Assembly: GCF_020831925.1 (NCBI RefSeq)
Contig: NZ_JAFIFQ010000002.1
Span: forward strand, 62,001 to 126,000
DNA length: 64,000 nucleotides
Reading direction: 5' to 3'
From: Alkalimonas sp.
GTDB lineage: Bacteria > Pseudomonadota > Gammaproteobacteria > Enterobacterales > Alteromonadaceae
In this document: one piece after another, positions 7,248 through 16,372 of the stretch
Position numbering within the stretch: the first letter of the stretch is position 1
Layout: each line of letters opens with the position of its first letter
Program-made: the position numbers and the translations under genes
Notes under the pieces: generated by a model
Databases searched by the model: none
Seen by the model: only the letters and a program-made list of their open reading frames with translations
What the model was told of the DNA's origin: nothing

Positions 7248-7736
7248 ATGCATCCTGATACCGACCAGGCCAGCAACAGATACCGTTTTGCCATCCAATC
7301 TCCTGCAGACGGTGTATTACAGCCTCTGAGCCAACACCCACGAGCTGCCATTCGACAGCTGGCTGGGTTTGGCTTTTGTTTGCAAGCGACTAGCCACTAT
7401 CTGCTCAGTCCCTGTGCCGGAACTGCGAGCGTGCATTTCTTGCCACACCCATGTATTCGAGTACGCCACAACAGCGGTTTGCAATTAAGGGTCGATTTAC
7501 CTCTGGCGTGGTTGGAGCGTTTAGGTCTTGGGCTTCGCTGGCAGCTTAATGACTATGCTGTAGCAGCGGGCCAGCTCCTGCTTGAAGTTGACCCAGGCTA
7601 TTTAAGCAGCAAACCTGTAATCAGTGTTGCTGTCTTTCCTCATCCAGCGGTTCGTCCGGAGCCGCAACATTTTGGTCAAACAGTACTGGCTAAGGAGCCG
7701 TGTTTTTTTATTCAAATGACAGGAAATAACCCATGA
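7248..7736 (+). CDS. Degenerate PTS EIIA(Glc)-like protein
   Basis: The 162-residue protein resembles the type 1 EIIA domain (the EIIA-Glc/Crr fold) along its length: I-Q-S-P-A-D-G-V-L-Q-P-L-S near residue 16, S-P-C-A-G-T (54-59, the 'APVDGT' position), L-P-H-P-C-I-R-V (65-72, the 'TNHAFSI' position) and a final G-Q-L-L-L-E-V-D segment. His67 occupies the place of the first active-site histidine. The phosphorylated histidine (H90 in E. coli Crr, in V-H-F-G) is replaced by Asp83 (V-D-L-P). A phosphotransfer role is therefore unlikely and a binding or regulatory role is inferred. No EI, HPr or PTS permease is nearby. Its stop overlaps yffB (ATGA), so it is translationally coupled to the dapE operon. 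The start lacks a clear ribosome site. Confidence 0.6.
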   Translation: MHPDTDQASNRYRFAIQSPADGVLQPLSQHPRAAIRQLAGFGFCLQATSHYLLSPCAGTASVHFLPHPCIRVRHNSGLQLRVDLPLAWLERLGLGLRWQLNDYAVAAGQLLLEVDPGYLSSKPVISVAVFPHPAVRPEPQHFGQTVLAKEPCFFIQMTGNNP

Positions 7737-8086
7737 TCACGCTGTACGGGATCCCAAATTGTGACACCATCAAAAAAGCCAGGCGCTGGCTCGAGCATCA
7801 ACAAAAGCCCTACCAGTTTATCGACTATCGGGAGCAGCCATTAGGCAAGGAACAACTGCAGGCGGCTATTGAAGAGCTGGGCTACGACAAAGTATTGAAT
7901 AATCGAAGCACCACCTATCGCCAACTGCCTGCTGCCGATAAAGATCAGCTTAATGCGAGCAAGGCCCTACAGCTTTTGCTGCAACATCCCACGCTGATTA
8001 AGCGCCCATTGCTGCATTGCTCGCTGGGGTACCGGGTCGGCTTTTCGGAAGCGAGTTATCAGCAACTGTTGGAGCAATTAGCATGA
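7733..8086 (+). CDS. yffB: YffB-type ArsC/Spx-family protein
   Basis: The 117-residue thioredoxin-fold protein belongs to the ArsC/Spx family, YffB branch. The N-terminus [12 protein letters not shown] keeps the single catalytic-type cysteine, followed by the D-Y-R (about 36-38) and K-R-P-L (about 95) elements. In E. coli yffB also sits immediately upstream of dapE; the protein is thought to be glutathione-linked, with no firm substrate. It starts in an ATGA overlap with the EIIA-like gene and ends in an ATGA overlap with dapE. Confidence 0.88.
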   Translation: MITLYGIPNCDTIKKARRWLEHQQKPYQFIDYREQPLGKEQLQAAIEELGYDKVLNNRSTTYRQLPAADKDQLNASKALQLLLQHPTLIKRPLLHCSLGYRVGFSEASYQQLLEQLA

Positions 8087-9219
8087 GCGAGTATAGCGCC
8101 GTCGTTAAACTGGCAATGGAGTTGATGGCAAGGCCATCCATTACCCCGGAAGATGCAGGTTGTCAGCAATTGATGGCAGAGCGTCTGGCACCGCTCGGCT
8201 TTGTCATCGAGTCAATGTTTTTTGAAGACACCTTGAATCTTTGGGCCCGCAAAGGCAGCGGTAAGCCGTTATTTTGTTTTGCCGGTCACACCGATGTGGT
8301 TCCGCCAGGTCCTGAGCAGCAGTGGCATACCCCTCCCTTTGAGCCCACCCTAATAGATGGCACCCTCTATGGCAGGGGGGCTGCCGATATGAAAGGCAGC
8401 CTGGCAGCAATGATTGTGGCAACTGAGCGTTTTTTATCCCGCACCCCCCAATTAACCGGTGATATTGCCTTTTTAATTACCAGCGATGAAGAAGGACCTT
8501 TTATTAATGGTACCAAGCGCGTGATTGAAACCCTGGAAGCCAGGCAGGAAAAAATTCGCTGGTGCGTGGTAGGCGAGCCGTCCAGCAGTCGTCAGGTAGG
8601 TGATGTAATTAAAAATGGTCGTCGCGGTTCGTTAAGCGGCACTTTATTGGTCAAGGGTGTACAGGGGCATGTGGCCTACCCCCAGCTAGCCGACAACCCG
8701 GTTCATAAGGCTGCAGCTGCCCTGGCGGAGCTGGCTGATCAAGAGTGGGATCACGGCAATGCCTACTTTCCGGCCACCAGCTTTCAAATCTCCAATATCC
8801 ATGCTGGCAGCGGCACCACCAATGTCATCCCGGGTGAACTGCAGGTACTGTTTAATTTCCGTTTTAGCACTGAAGTCACGGCAGAGCAGTTGCAACAGCG
8901 AGTGTATGCCATTTTGGATAAGCATGCGCTAAATTATCAGTTGGACTGGATACTAAACGGCGAGCCGTTCTTAACCCAATCCGGCACCTTGCTAGAATCG
9001 GCCACCCATGCTGTTCAACAGGTTCAGGGCTTTGCCCCCCGGCTTGAAACCAGTGGCGGCACCTCGGACGGTCGTTTTATTGCGCCAACGGGTGCCGAAG
9101 TGATTGAGCTAGGCCCCTGCAACGCCACCATTCATAAAGTGAATGAGTGTGTATTGGCAGCGGATCTGGATAAATTGGCCGCAATGTACGAACACATTTT
9201 AGAGCAAAGCCTGACATGA
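8083..9219 (+). CDS. dapE: Succinyl-diaminopimelate desuccinylase
   Basis: The 378-residue M20-family dinuclear zinc enzyme (E. coli 375 aa) hydrolyses N-succinyl-LL-diaminopimelate in lysine and peptidoglycan synthesis. Zinc and catalytic motifs: F-A-G-H-T-D-V-V-P (H69 and D71), [15 protein letters not shown] (catalytic Glu-Glu), and S-G-G-T-S-D-G-R-F near the C-terminus with a terminal zinc His further on. The ATG at 8083 is chosen because it overlaps the yffB stop (ATGA) and gives the family N-terminus. A longer in-frame start at 8017 would lie inside yffB. Confidence 0.96.
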   Translation: MSEYSAVVKLAMELMARPSITPEDAGCQQLMAERLAPLGFVIESMFFEDTLNLWARKGSGKPLFCFAGHTDVVPPGPEQQWHTPPFEPTLIDGTLYGRGAADMKGSLAAMIVATERFLSRTPQLTGDIAFLITSDEEGPFINGTKRVIETLEARQEKIRWCVVGEPSSSRQVGDVIKNGRRGSLSGTLLVKGVQGHVAYPQLADNPVHKAAAALAELADQEWDHGNAYFPATSFQISNIHAGSGTTNVIPGELQVLFNFRFSTEVTAEQLQQRVYAILDKHALNYQLDWILNGEPFLTQSGTLLESATHAVQQVQGFAPRLETSGGTSDGRFIAPTGAEVIELGPCNATIHKVNECVLAADLDKLAAMYEHILEQSLT

Positions 9220-9908
9220 ATAAGGCGTGGCTCTCAGCCCAACAACTGACCGGACAAGATCCAAGCCATCTGGTCCAGCTTGCAGGCGGTGAGCAACTTC
9301 AGCCCGAAGCTGCCAGCGCCTGGAAAAAGCTCTGTCAGCAAGCTGCGGCTGAGGGTATTAAGCTGGCCGCAGTTTCCAGCTTTCGCAGTTATCAGCGCCA
9401 AGCCCTTATCTGGCAACAAAAATGCAGTGGTATTCGCCCAGTGCTAAATCAGCAGCAACACACTCTTGATATTGAGCAGCTCGTTGGTTGGAACAAACTG
9501 GAAGCCATTTTGCTGTACAGTGCTTTGCCTGGTGCCAGCCGGCATCACTGGGGCACCGAACTGGATGTGATTGATCTGGCTGTATCGCCACCTGATTATC
9601 AGCCACAACTGCTGCCATCTGAGTATCAACCGGGTGGTGTCTTCGAGCAACTTGGCCAGTGGCTACCTGAGCACGCCCAAGCTGCAGGCTTTTTCCTGCC
9701 CTACAGAGAATATCGCGGAGGTGTCGCAGCCGAGCCCTGGCATTTGAGCTACCAGTCGCTCTCCAGCCGGTGCTTCGAACAATTAACTTTGGACATGCTA
9801 GAACAGGCCTTACTCCGCCAGCCTATAGCAGAACAAGAACTGGTACTGGCTCATCTCCCAGCAATTTATCAGCGCTTCGTTCAAACCCTTTGCGAGCCAA
9901 CCGCATGA
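9216..9908 (+). CDS. M15-family (VanY-type) D-Ala-D-Ala carboxypeptidase
   Basis: This 230-residue peptidase carries the M15B motifs: V-S-S-F-R-S-Y-x-R-Q (about 47-56), the zinc ligands [10 protein letters not shown] (about 108-117) and the C-terminal E-P-W-H-L-S-Y, with the Glu base and third His ligand. This family trims D-Ala from peptidoglycan peptides or precursors. There is no obvious signal peptide, so it may act on cytosolic or recycled muropeptides (inference). It is coupled to dapE and to the next gene by 4-base overlaps, a common arrangement in this group of bacteria. Confidence 0.85.
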   Translation: MNKAWLSAQQLTGQDPSHLVQLAGGEQLQPEAASAWKKLCQQAAAEGIKLAAVSSFRSYQRQALIWQQKCSGIRPVLNQQQHTLDIEQLVGWNKLEAILLYSALPGASRHHWGTELDVIDLAVSPPDYQPQLLPSEYQPGGVFEQLGQWLPEHAQAAGFFLPYREYRGGVAAEPWHLSYQSLSSRCFEQLTLDMLEQALLRQPIAEQELVLAHLPAIYQRFVQTLCEPTA

Positions 9909-10129
9909 ACTGGATGCTAGTGACTGCACTTGCACTGGCCTTTGGCATTATTTTGGGCAACCTAATGCTACTGCGTTATCTGGACAAACTGCCGGGCAAT
10001 AAGGCGCCTGCTAAACCTGACAAAAAGCCAGACTCGTCATCAGAGGCTACCGGCCAACAACACGACAATCCCGCTAACTCTTCCGGCACGAAAGAGTCAT
10101 CACAGCGCTCTGATGACGACCCAAGCTAA
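9905..10129 (+). CDS. Small membrane protein, DUF2897-like
   Basis: The 74-residue protein has one N-terminal transmembrane helix (residues about 3-24, M-N-W-M-L-V-T-A...L-M-L-L-R-Y) and a hydrophilic Lys/Pro/Ser-rich tail. The pattern fits DUF2897, small inner-membrane proteins of Shewanella and Alteromonas with no known role. The ATG at 9905 overlaps the peptidase stop (ATGA). An upstream in-frame start would lie wholly inside the peptidase gene. It ends 6 bases from the convergent yejK stop. Confidence 0.65.
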   Translation: MNWMLVTALALAFGIILGNLMLLRYLDKLPGNKAPAKPDKKPDSSSEATGQQHDNPANSSGTKESSQRSDDDPS

Positions 10130-10135
10130 CACCTT

Positions 10136-11155
10136 TTACTGACTTTCACCGGTCAAAAAGCGCTGCAGCTGATCCTTAAGATTCGGTGGTACACCGCGAA
10201 TGGTTAAAATGTCTTGCTTTGGATCGTACAGCACACGCTCCCCAAGATGTTTTTGTTCAAAACTGACACTGACCCCGGCTCCTGCACCGCTAAACTTCAC
10301 CAGCGGCTTTAGGCTCTTTACCTCAACCGGAAACTGCTCTGCCACCGCCAGTTGTTGCTCAGCACAATAATGCAGGAAACCATGCTGGTCGTCTGGGTCC
10401 ATCGTCTCTGACAACTCTTTGAGCACAACATCCTGCCCTTGCTTACTTTGCTCTTCGCAGTATTGGTACACCAGTTGCCGTACCTGACTTTTTTCGGCCG
10501 GATCAAACTCAGCCGCGCTCAGGTACTCTTCGACCGAACTAAGCATCTGTTTGCTATTTTCCTTTGCATCACTGCCTTCCTCACAACCGAGAAAATCTAA
10601 AAAGAAATCGGCTACTTTGCGCCCGGCTCGACCACGAATAAAAGAAATTGCATGCGGATGATTGCGGTTGAGCTGATACTCGGTCAAATCAATACGAGCA
10701 GCCAATTGCATACGTGCTATATCCAGATGTCTGGCAGCGGCCAGATCCAGGTCGGCAGTAACGCTGAAATGTTCTTTGCTTCCTAGCAGGCACAGCAGTA
10801 AATAATCAGTAGCAAGATAACGATAATGACTTATCAGCAAATAACCGGACTCCGCCAATTGGTGATCAGTCAGTTGCTTGACCAGCTCTGCTGTAGCCGT
10901 TTTGGCCAATTGCATAAAATCATCCGGCTGTTTCAGCCAAAGCTCCATACTCTCTTGCAGCAACGGCGATTTATCAGCACTAAAGCGGGCGTAGCCTTTA
11001 GCCGGTTTGCCGTTGTACGACAGATGCAATTGCTCCAGCAAATGACAGACTTCTGCGTTGGTAGGGATTAAGGCCTGACGCTCCCGGATTTGAGGGGCTT
11101 GCTGCTCGTCCAGCTCGAGATAATGAATGGTTAACTGGAACACATCGACCGACAT
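10136..11155 (-). CDS. yejK: Nucleoid-associated protein YejK
   Basis: The 339-residue NdpA/YejK family protein (E. coli 335 aa) associates with the nucleoid. The family pattern is visible: a short N-terminal strand-helix (F-Q-L-T-I-H-Y-L), the G-Y-A-R-F segment, the central D-L-T-E-Y-Q element followed by I-S-F-I-R-G-R-A-G-R-K-V-A-D-F-F, and the C-terminal I-R-G-V-P-P-N-L-K-D-Q-L. A TTAGGA ribosome site precedes the ATG. It is divergent from yejL, as in E. coli. Confidence 0.95.
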   Translation of the reverse strand: MSVDVFQLTIHYLELDEQQAPQIRERQALIPTNAEVCHLLEQLHLSYNGKPAKGYARFSADKSPLLQESMELWLKQPDDFMQLAKTATAELVKQLTDHQLAESGYLLISHYRYLATDYLLLCLLGSKEHFSVTADLDLAAARHLDIARMQLAARIDLTEYQLNRNHPHAISFIRGRAGRKVADFFLDFLGCEEGSDAKENSKQMLSSVEEYLSAAEFDPAEKSQVRQLVYQYCEEQSKQGQDVVLKELSETMDPDDQHGFLHYCAEQQLAVAEQFPVEVKSLKPLVKFSGAGAGVSVSFEQKHLGERVLYDPKQDILTIRGVPPNLKDQLQRFLTGESQ

Positions 11156-11223
11156 AAATTTTCCTAATGTTGCGGATTTCTGTTACTATTCACACCAGAT
11201 AAGCGGACTTTCCCGGTACTCCA

Positions 11224-11445
11224 ATGCCCATTGTATCAAAGTATTCCTCAACGCAAATTGAAAATCTGGTCAATGCCCTGCTTGATGAGCTGCGCCAGCA
11301 ACAAGCTACCACCGAACTGAGCCTCATGTGCCTTGGTAACGCCGTCAGCCACATCGTCAATCAGAATGTGCCCACGGCCAAGCGTGCTGAACTGGTGCAA
11401 CAGTTCTGTCTGGCATTAACCGACAGCATCACCACCAAGGCCTGA
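11224..11445 (+). CDS. yejL: UPF0352 protein YejL
   Basis: The 73-residue all-helical protein matches E. coli YejL (75 aa): the N-terminal S-K-Y-S-x-x-Q-I-E, a central L-S-L-M-C-L-G-N-A-V-S-H-I-V-N motif and a C-terminal F-C-x-A-L-x-x-S. Function is unknown. It precedes yejM by 10 bases, so the two are probably cotranscribed. Confidence 0.93.
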   Translation: MPIVSKYSSTQIENLVNALLDELRQQQATTELSLMCLGNAVSHIVNQNVPTAKRAELVQQFCLALTDSITTKA

Positions 11446-11455
11446 ACAACCGCTT

Positions 11456-12973
11456 ATGGTGCTGGAGCATAACCTATCGCTGGTCAATAAAGTAAACCGT
11501 CTACTTAGTTGGGGCCACTGGTTTACTTTTTTTAATATTTTGCTGGCCTTGGTGGTTACGGCCAGTTATTGGCTGGCTGAGCCCTTGCCGCAAACAGTCA
11601 CAGGCTGGAGTTATTTATTAAGCAATTGGCTCGGTCATACCGCCTTTTTGTGCTTTTTGTTTTTTATTCTTACCATTTTCCCTATCAGTCTGCTGTTTCC
11701 TTCGCAAAGACATGTCCGTGGCCTTGGTGCCTTACTGGCTACACTGGCACTGGTATTACTTATCTTTGATGCCTATGTATACAGCAGCCTTGGTTATCAC
11801 ATCGGCAATACCTCCTGGCAGCAAACCATTGAGCTGATGCGTTCACAGATCGTTACCAATCTGCGTAACTTTGTGCTGATCGTCAGCATCACAGCAACTG
11901 GTTTACTCGCATTGCAACTGACCCTAAGTAACTTTTGCTGGAAAAAAGTTGGCCGACTGCAAGCCACTCAGACAGGCCGGCCTATTTGGGTATTTTTTGT
12001 TAGTTGCTTCATGCTCAGTCATTTGATTCATATCTGGGCCGATGCACAACTCAATCAGGACGTTGTCCGCCAAGACAATGTGCTGCCACTGAGCTACCCC
12101 GCTACCGCAAAAAGCTTTTTAGCGAGGCATCGATTGCTGGACCGGCAAGAGCGTGCCAGCAGCCAGCAACAACAATTGGATGCGTTGGATTACTTAAAGC
12201 CAGTCTCTATGCAACTGCATTGTCCATCGCCTGCAGCCAGCAGCCAGCAGCTAACTGTGATTGTCATGCCACCACTTAACGCGGATGATAAACAGCATAT
12301 CTCTCAGTTGGGATTGCGACAACTAGCACCTCACTTTGCCCCTGTTCAGCGAGACGAAGCTTTAGGCCAATTGTTATTTGGCCAGTTTGTAGCTGCATCA
12401 CAAATCCCCGCCTTGTTGGCCGAGCCTCCTTTTTGGTTGCAGCAAGCTCCGGAGCGTTTTGGCATTGAAGTAGCACCTTCATTTCCAGCAGTTCCAACTT
12501 GGCTTCATCACTATACACAGCCAGAAGCACCCGTACAGCTACGATTTACTGATGACATCACCTCTCTGAGCCTGCCGACAGGCCCGCTGTTGCTGGTTGA
12601 GCTAACCGCTAACCACAACCAATGGAAGATGGCGCCGGTAAACGGTTGGTACCGCTGGCCTGCACTTCGCCAACAAACTCAACCCGCCGCAACTTTACAG
12701 TTGGATGTATTACCTACCCTGCTCGCTTATGCGGGCTGTGACTCCGTGCCAGCTTTAGCCGGCGACAACCTGTTGGCACCTCGCAACCTGCCTAAGATTG
12801 CCATTAGCCAGCACGAGGTTTACAGTTTTTATAAAGACAAACTGGTCATTATTCGTGAGGATAACAGCTTTGGTGTCTGGTCGGCGGCCACTGGCTTGCC
12901 ACTAAACGAACGCTTTGATATGCCGATGCTGGTGGATGCGCTCCAGCGCTTGCCAGCACTAAACCACGACTAA
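11456..12973 (+). CDS. yejM: Inner-membrane protein YejM/PbgA (LapC)-like, DUF3413
   Basis: The 505-residue protein starts with a DUF3413-type membrane domain of five predicted helices (about 21-41, 56-81, 88-110, 137-157, 176-193) including the L-F-D-A-Y-V-Y-x-x-x-G-Y-H segment. A periplasmic region follows. In E. coli, YejM senses lipopolysaccharide and controls LpxC turnover with LapB and FtsH. E. coli YejM has 586 residues with a complete sulfatase-like fold; here the periplasmic part is about 80 residues shorter and the alkaline-phosphatase-type motifs are not obvious to me. yejL just upstream and yejK divergent support the assignment. Confidence 0.85.
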   Translation: MVLEHNLSLVNKVNRLLSWGHWFTFFNILLALVVTASYWLAEPLPQTVTGWSYLLSNWLGHTAFLCFLFFILTIFPISLLFPSQRHVRGLGALLATLALVLLIFDAYVYSSLGYHIGNTSWQQTIELMRSQIVTNLRNFVLIVSITATGLLALQLTLSNFCWKKVGRLQATQTGRPIWVFFVSCFMLSHLIHIWADAQLNQDVVRQDNVLPLSYPATAKSFLARHRLLDRQERASSQQQQLDALDYLKPVSMQLHCPSPAASSQQLTVIVMPPLNADDKQHISQLGLRQLAPHFAPVQRDEALGQLLFGQFVAASQIPALLAEPPFWLQQAPERFGIEVAPSFPAVPTWLHHYTQPEAPVQLRFTDDITSLSLPTGPLLLVELTANHNQWKMAPVNGWYRWPALRQQTQPAATLQLDVLPTLLAYAGCDSVPALAGDNLLAPRNLPKIAISQHEVYSFYKDKLVIIREDNSFGVWSAATGLPLNERFDMPMLVDALQRLPALNHD

Positions 12974-13016
12974 CTGCCCTGTTAGCTTACTTGCGATAAC
13001 CACACTAGGAACCCTG

Positions 13017-13844
13017 ATGCTGGCACTTGGAAAGATCAATCAGCTTGCGATTAAGAAAAAAGTAGATTTTGGTTATTTTTTGGATGGCCTTGAATGGGGC
13101 GAGATTTTGCTGCCAAAACGCTATGCCCCAGCCGAAGCAGAACTGGGTCAGCTGCTGGATGTGTTTTTGTACCTCGACTCCGAGGACCAGTTGATTGCGA
13201 CCACTGAATTACCCAAAGTGCAGGTTGGTGATTTCGCTTTGTTGCAAGCTGTCGATGTGAACCGCGTTGGTGCTTTTTTGCAATGGGGCCTCAGCAAAGA
13301 TTTGTTGGTGCCCTATAGCGAGCAACAAATTCCAATGCAAGCAGGAAAACGCTATCTGGTGCATTGTCTGGTGGATAAAAGCAACCGCATTATTGCCTCC
13401 AGTAAACTCGACAAGTTTCTGGACAAAACGCCTGCTAGCTATCAAGAGAAGCAAGCTGTCGATATCATCATCGCCAATCACACCGACTTGGGCTATAAAG
13501 CCATTATTAATCAGCAGCATTGGGGTTTGTTGTTTAAAGAACAGCTTAAAGAGCGACTCTACCCCGGCCAGCGTATGACGGCCTATATCCGACAAGTACG
13601 CCATGACGGTAAAATCGATTTAAGCTTAAATCCGATAGGTGCAGCTAAGGTAAAAGCACTGGAGCCCGCTATTCTTGAAGCTTTGCAGCAGGCAGGTGGC
13701 TTTTTACCCCTGCACGATAAAAGCAGTCCAGATGCGATTTATCAGCAGTTCTCTGCCAGTAAAAAAGCCTTTAAACAGGCTATAGGTAGCTTGTTTAAAG
13801 CAAAAAAAATCCGCATTGAAGCGGATGGTATTTATATAGTCTGA
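13017..13844 (+). CDS. CvfB-family S1 RNA-binding protein (YitL-like)
   Basis: The 275-residue protein has the CvfB arrangement: S1-like OB folds (residues about 1-60, 68-130, 145-208) and a C-terminal winged helix (about 222-275, with the S-P-D-A-I-Y-x-x-F-x-x-S-K-K-x-F-K-x-A-I-G-x-L-F-K motif). The G-A-F-L-x-W-G-L-x-K-D-L-L-V-P motif of the second S1 domain is diagnostic. CvfB affects virulence-gene expression in Staphylococcus; its role in Gammaproteobacteria is unclear. An AGGA site lies 7 bases before the ATG. It ends flush against the convergent GGDEF-EAL gene. Confidence 0.85.
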   Translation: MLALGKINQLAIKKKVDFGYFLDGLEWGEILLPKRYAPAEAELGQLLDVFLYLDSEDQLIATTELPKVQVGDFALLQAVDVNRVGAFLQWGLSKDLLVPYSEQQIPMQAGKRYLVHCLVDKSNRIIASSKLDKFLDKTPASYQEKQAVDIIIANHTDLGYKAIINQQHWGLLFKEQLKERLYPGQRMTAYIRQVRHDGKIDLSLNPIGAAKVKALEPAILEALQQAGGFLPLHDKSSPDAIYQQFSASKKAFKQAIGSLFKAKKIRIEADGIYIV

Positions 13845-16250
13845 CTAAGCCCGATAACCTGTTAACCAGTCCAACGCTTGCTCTGCGCTAAGTGGTTTGG
13901 CAAATAAGTAACCCTGACCATAGTCACAACCAAGACGATGCAGTACATGCTGTTGCTGCTGGGTTTCAATCCCTTCTGCAACGACCGATAACTGCAGCGT
14001 TTTTGCAAGCGCAATGATGGTATTGACGATAGGGTGGTCCTGCTCATCATCTTGCATATTATTGATAAAACTGCGATCTATCTTAAGAACGTCCAGCCGG
14101 AACTCGCTAAGATAACTTAGACTTGAGTAACCGGTGCCAAAATCATCCAGCAAAATACGAATCCCCAACTTACGCAGTTGTTGCAGGCTATCTTTTGCCT
14201 GCAACATATTCTCAATCAGCGCCCGCTCCGTCAGCTCCAATGCCAGACAATAACAAGGGATACCAAACTGCTGAATGAGCTCCTGCAGCCAGGGAACAAA
14301 GCTAGCTTCAGACACGGTCGTACCACTCACATTGACACTCACATAAAACCTGTGTCCCGCTGCAAACCAATAGGCAGCTTGTCTTAGCGCTTTGCGCAGT
14401 ACATAGTGATCAAGGCGCACTATCAGGCGGCTTTGTTCGGCAATTGGGATAAATAGATCTGGCATCACCATCCCCTGCTCTGGGTGTGGCCAGCGAACCA
14501 ATGCCTCAAAGCCTTGGACTATACTTCCTTCCAGTGCCACGATCGGCTGGTAAACCAATTGAAGTTGGTTGTCATTTAAGGCTGTTTTCAGGGCCTGCTC
14601 GATATTCCAGCCTGGTATTTCATCTGCCTGCATGCTCTCATCATAAACCCGATAGATGCCACGACCATCTTTCTTAGCTTGGTACATGGCAATATCAGCA
14701 CGACGGATTAATTCATCTGGGATCAAACCAGGAGCATCCAATTGACAGAAACTAATGCCTATGCTGGTTGATGCCAATAAGGCCTGGCCATTGACTTCAA
14801 CCGGGCGCTGAAGTGATAGCAGAATGCGCTGCGCCACCTCTTCGATGGTCGCCAACTCATCTACATCTTCAAGCAAAATCGCAAACTCATCACCACCAAG
14901 CCGAGCCAAAGTATCACTTTGACGCATGCACTGCTTTAATTGCTTGCCTACCGCTACCAGAAAAGCATCGCCAACGGCATGGCCATGAGTATCATTAACG
15001 GCTTTAAACTTATCCAAGTCCAAATACATGACAGCCAACTGCTGCTCAGGAAAGCGTTGCATCCGTAAAAATGCATGGTGCACCCGGTCAAGAAACAAAG
15101 CTCTGTTCGGCAGGCCTGTCAGGCTGTCATGCAACGCCTGATGTTGTAACTTACGCTCGGAAAAAACACGCTCCAATGCATTAGAGATATGCTGAGCCAC
15201 GAAGGTCAATAACTCTAGATCATTGGGCTCGTAATGGATTTGCTCAATATAACTTTGCACTGCAACGACACCGTGCACTGAGTCGCCAGAATGAAATGGC
15301 ACGCCCAGCCAGCATTCGGGAGTTTCACCATAGACTTTCAGATCTTTTTGTTGGTATAAATTATTCAGCTGTTCACGGTTGACCAGCAAGGGGCGATCCG
15401 TCCTAAACACGTAGCCGGTGAGGCTGTTTTTCAGAATTTCTTTCGGATAAACCTGCTCAGGCTTCTGATCCCCTCGTGTATCCACAAAATATGGAAAATA
15501 CAGATGCTCTTTGTCTTCATCGTACAGTGCAATAAAAAAGTTGGGTGCATATATCAAGGCACTAACCACTTGGTGCACATGGCTATAAAACTCGGATAAG
15601 TCATCAGCAAAATAGGCAAATGAAGCTATTTCATAGAGGGATTTTTGTAGTTTTTCGGCGTACTCTAATTTCTCTACCGACTCTTCGAGCTGAGACAAGG
15701 TTTGTAGCCAACGCAGTTTGCTGGCCAGAATGGAAGCAACCTGCTCCAACAATTGCTGATGCTGTTGAGTAAAATAACCTGTTTGATGATGCTCACAGTC
15801 TATCACCGCAAGCACCTCACCAGTGTCAATTACTGGGACGGCCAGCTCAGACAAACTATGAGCAACATCCAATAGATAATAGGTGCATTGGCGGGTATCT
15901 TCTACCAGTAAACTCTGACGCTGACTGGCACAAAAACCTACGATACCTTGATCAAGCGACAAAATACTATAGCCTAACCCATCCGAAAGATTACGCGAAC
16001 CAGCTGCCGAAAAACGCACTAGTTGTTGATGTTCTGCATCCATCAAAAAAATAGCACAGTCTTCAAATCCAAGCATGGAAGCCAGCGTACTGGCAACATA
16101 GTCAGTAACCGCTTTCACATCGTTCAACTGGTGCAGCTCGGTTGCCAGCTGATTAATAATGCGCAGCTCATGGTTCTGTTCAGTTAACAAAGCTAGCTTT
16201 GCTTCCAGCCTGCTGGTATCCACAGCATCAGGGTTGCGCTTACTCATCAT
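13845..16250 (-). CDS. GAF-GAF-GGDEF-EAL cyclic-di-GMP signalling protein
   Basis: The 801-residue protein has domains in the order GAF (about 45-180), GAF (about 215-370), GGDEF (about 380-545) and EAL (about 565-800). The diguanylate cyclase motif G-G-D-E-F is intact. The phosphodiesterase domain has E-A-L-V-R-W, E-L-T-E, D-D-F-G-T-G-Y and K-I-D, so it looks catalytically competent as well. It has no membrane segment, so it is cytosolic. Small-molecule or redox sensing by the GAF domains is inferred. The start is set at the first ATG of an M-M-S-K-R pair; the frame extends to a TTG at 16364, but that leader is low-complexity and improbable. Confidence 0.88.
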   Translation of the reverse strand: MMSKRNPDAVDTSRLEAKLALLTEQNHELRIINQLATELHQLNDVKAVTDYVASTLASMLGFEDCAIFLMDAEHQQLVRFSAAGSRNLSDGLGYSILSLDQGIVGFCASQRQSLLVEDTRQCTYYLLDVAHSLSELAVPVIDTGEVLAVIDCEHHQTGYFTQQHQQLLEQVASILASKLRWLQTLSQLEESVEKLEYAEKLQKSLYEIASFAYFADDLSEFYSHVHQVVSALIYAPNFFIALYDEDKEHLYFPYFVDTRGDQKPEQVYPKEILKNSLTGYVFRTDRPLLVNREQLNNLYQQKDLKVYGETPECWLGVPFHSGDSVHGVVAVQSYIEQIHYEPNDLELLTFVAQHISNALERVFSERKLQHQALHDSLTGLPNRALFLDRVHHAFLRMQRFPEQQLAVMYLDLDKFKAVNDTHGHAVGDAFLVAVGKQLKQCMRQSDTLARLGGDEFAILLEDVDELATIEEVAQRILLSLQRPVEVNGQALLASTSIGISFCQLDAPGLIPDELIRRADIAMYQAKKDGRGIYRVYDESMQADEIPGWNIEQALKTALNDNQLQLVYQPIVALEGSIVQGFEALVRWPHPEQGMVMPDLFIPIAEQSRLIVRLDHYVLRKALRQAAYWFAAGHRFYVSVNVSGTTVSEASFVPWLQELIQQFGIPCYCLALELTERALIENMLQAKDSLQQLRKLGIRILLDDFGTGYSSLSYLSEFRLDVLKIDRSFINNMQDDEQDHPIVNTIIALAKTLQLSVVAEGIETQQQQHVLHRLGCDYGQGYLFAKPLSAEQALDWLTGYRA

Positions 16251-16372
16251 TACAGGGACGTCATTCGCTATTTCATTATTCTTTGTCTCGCTTATAACAC
16301 AGAATAATGCCCCAGTACCAGCGTAAAACTGAGCCAAGCAAAGAGGTGATGAATTCGTCAGCAACCAGAGCT

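Noticed and set aside
7123..7329. 68-codon frame in the AT-rich gap
   Set aside because: It overlaps the better-supported EIIA-like gene and has no recognisable pattern.
16251..16364. 38-residue N-terminal extension of the GGDEF-EAL protein from a TTG start
   Set aside because: No ribosome site and no family support.
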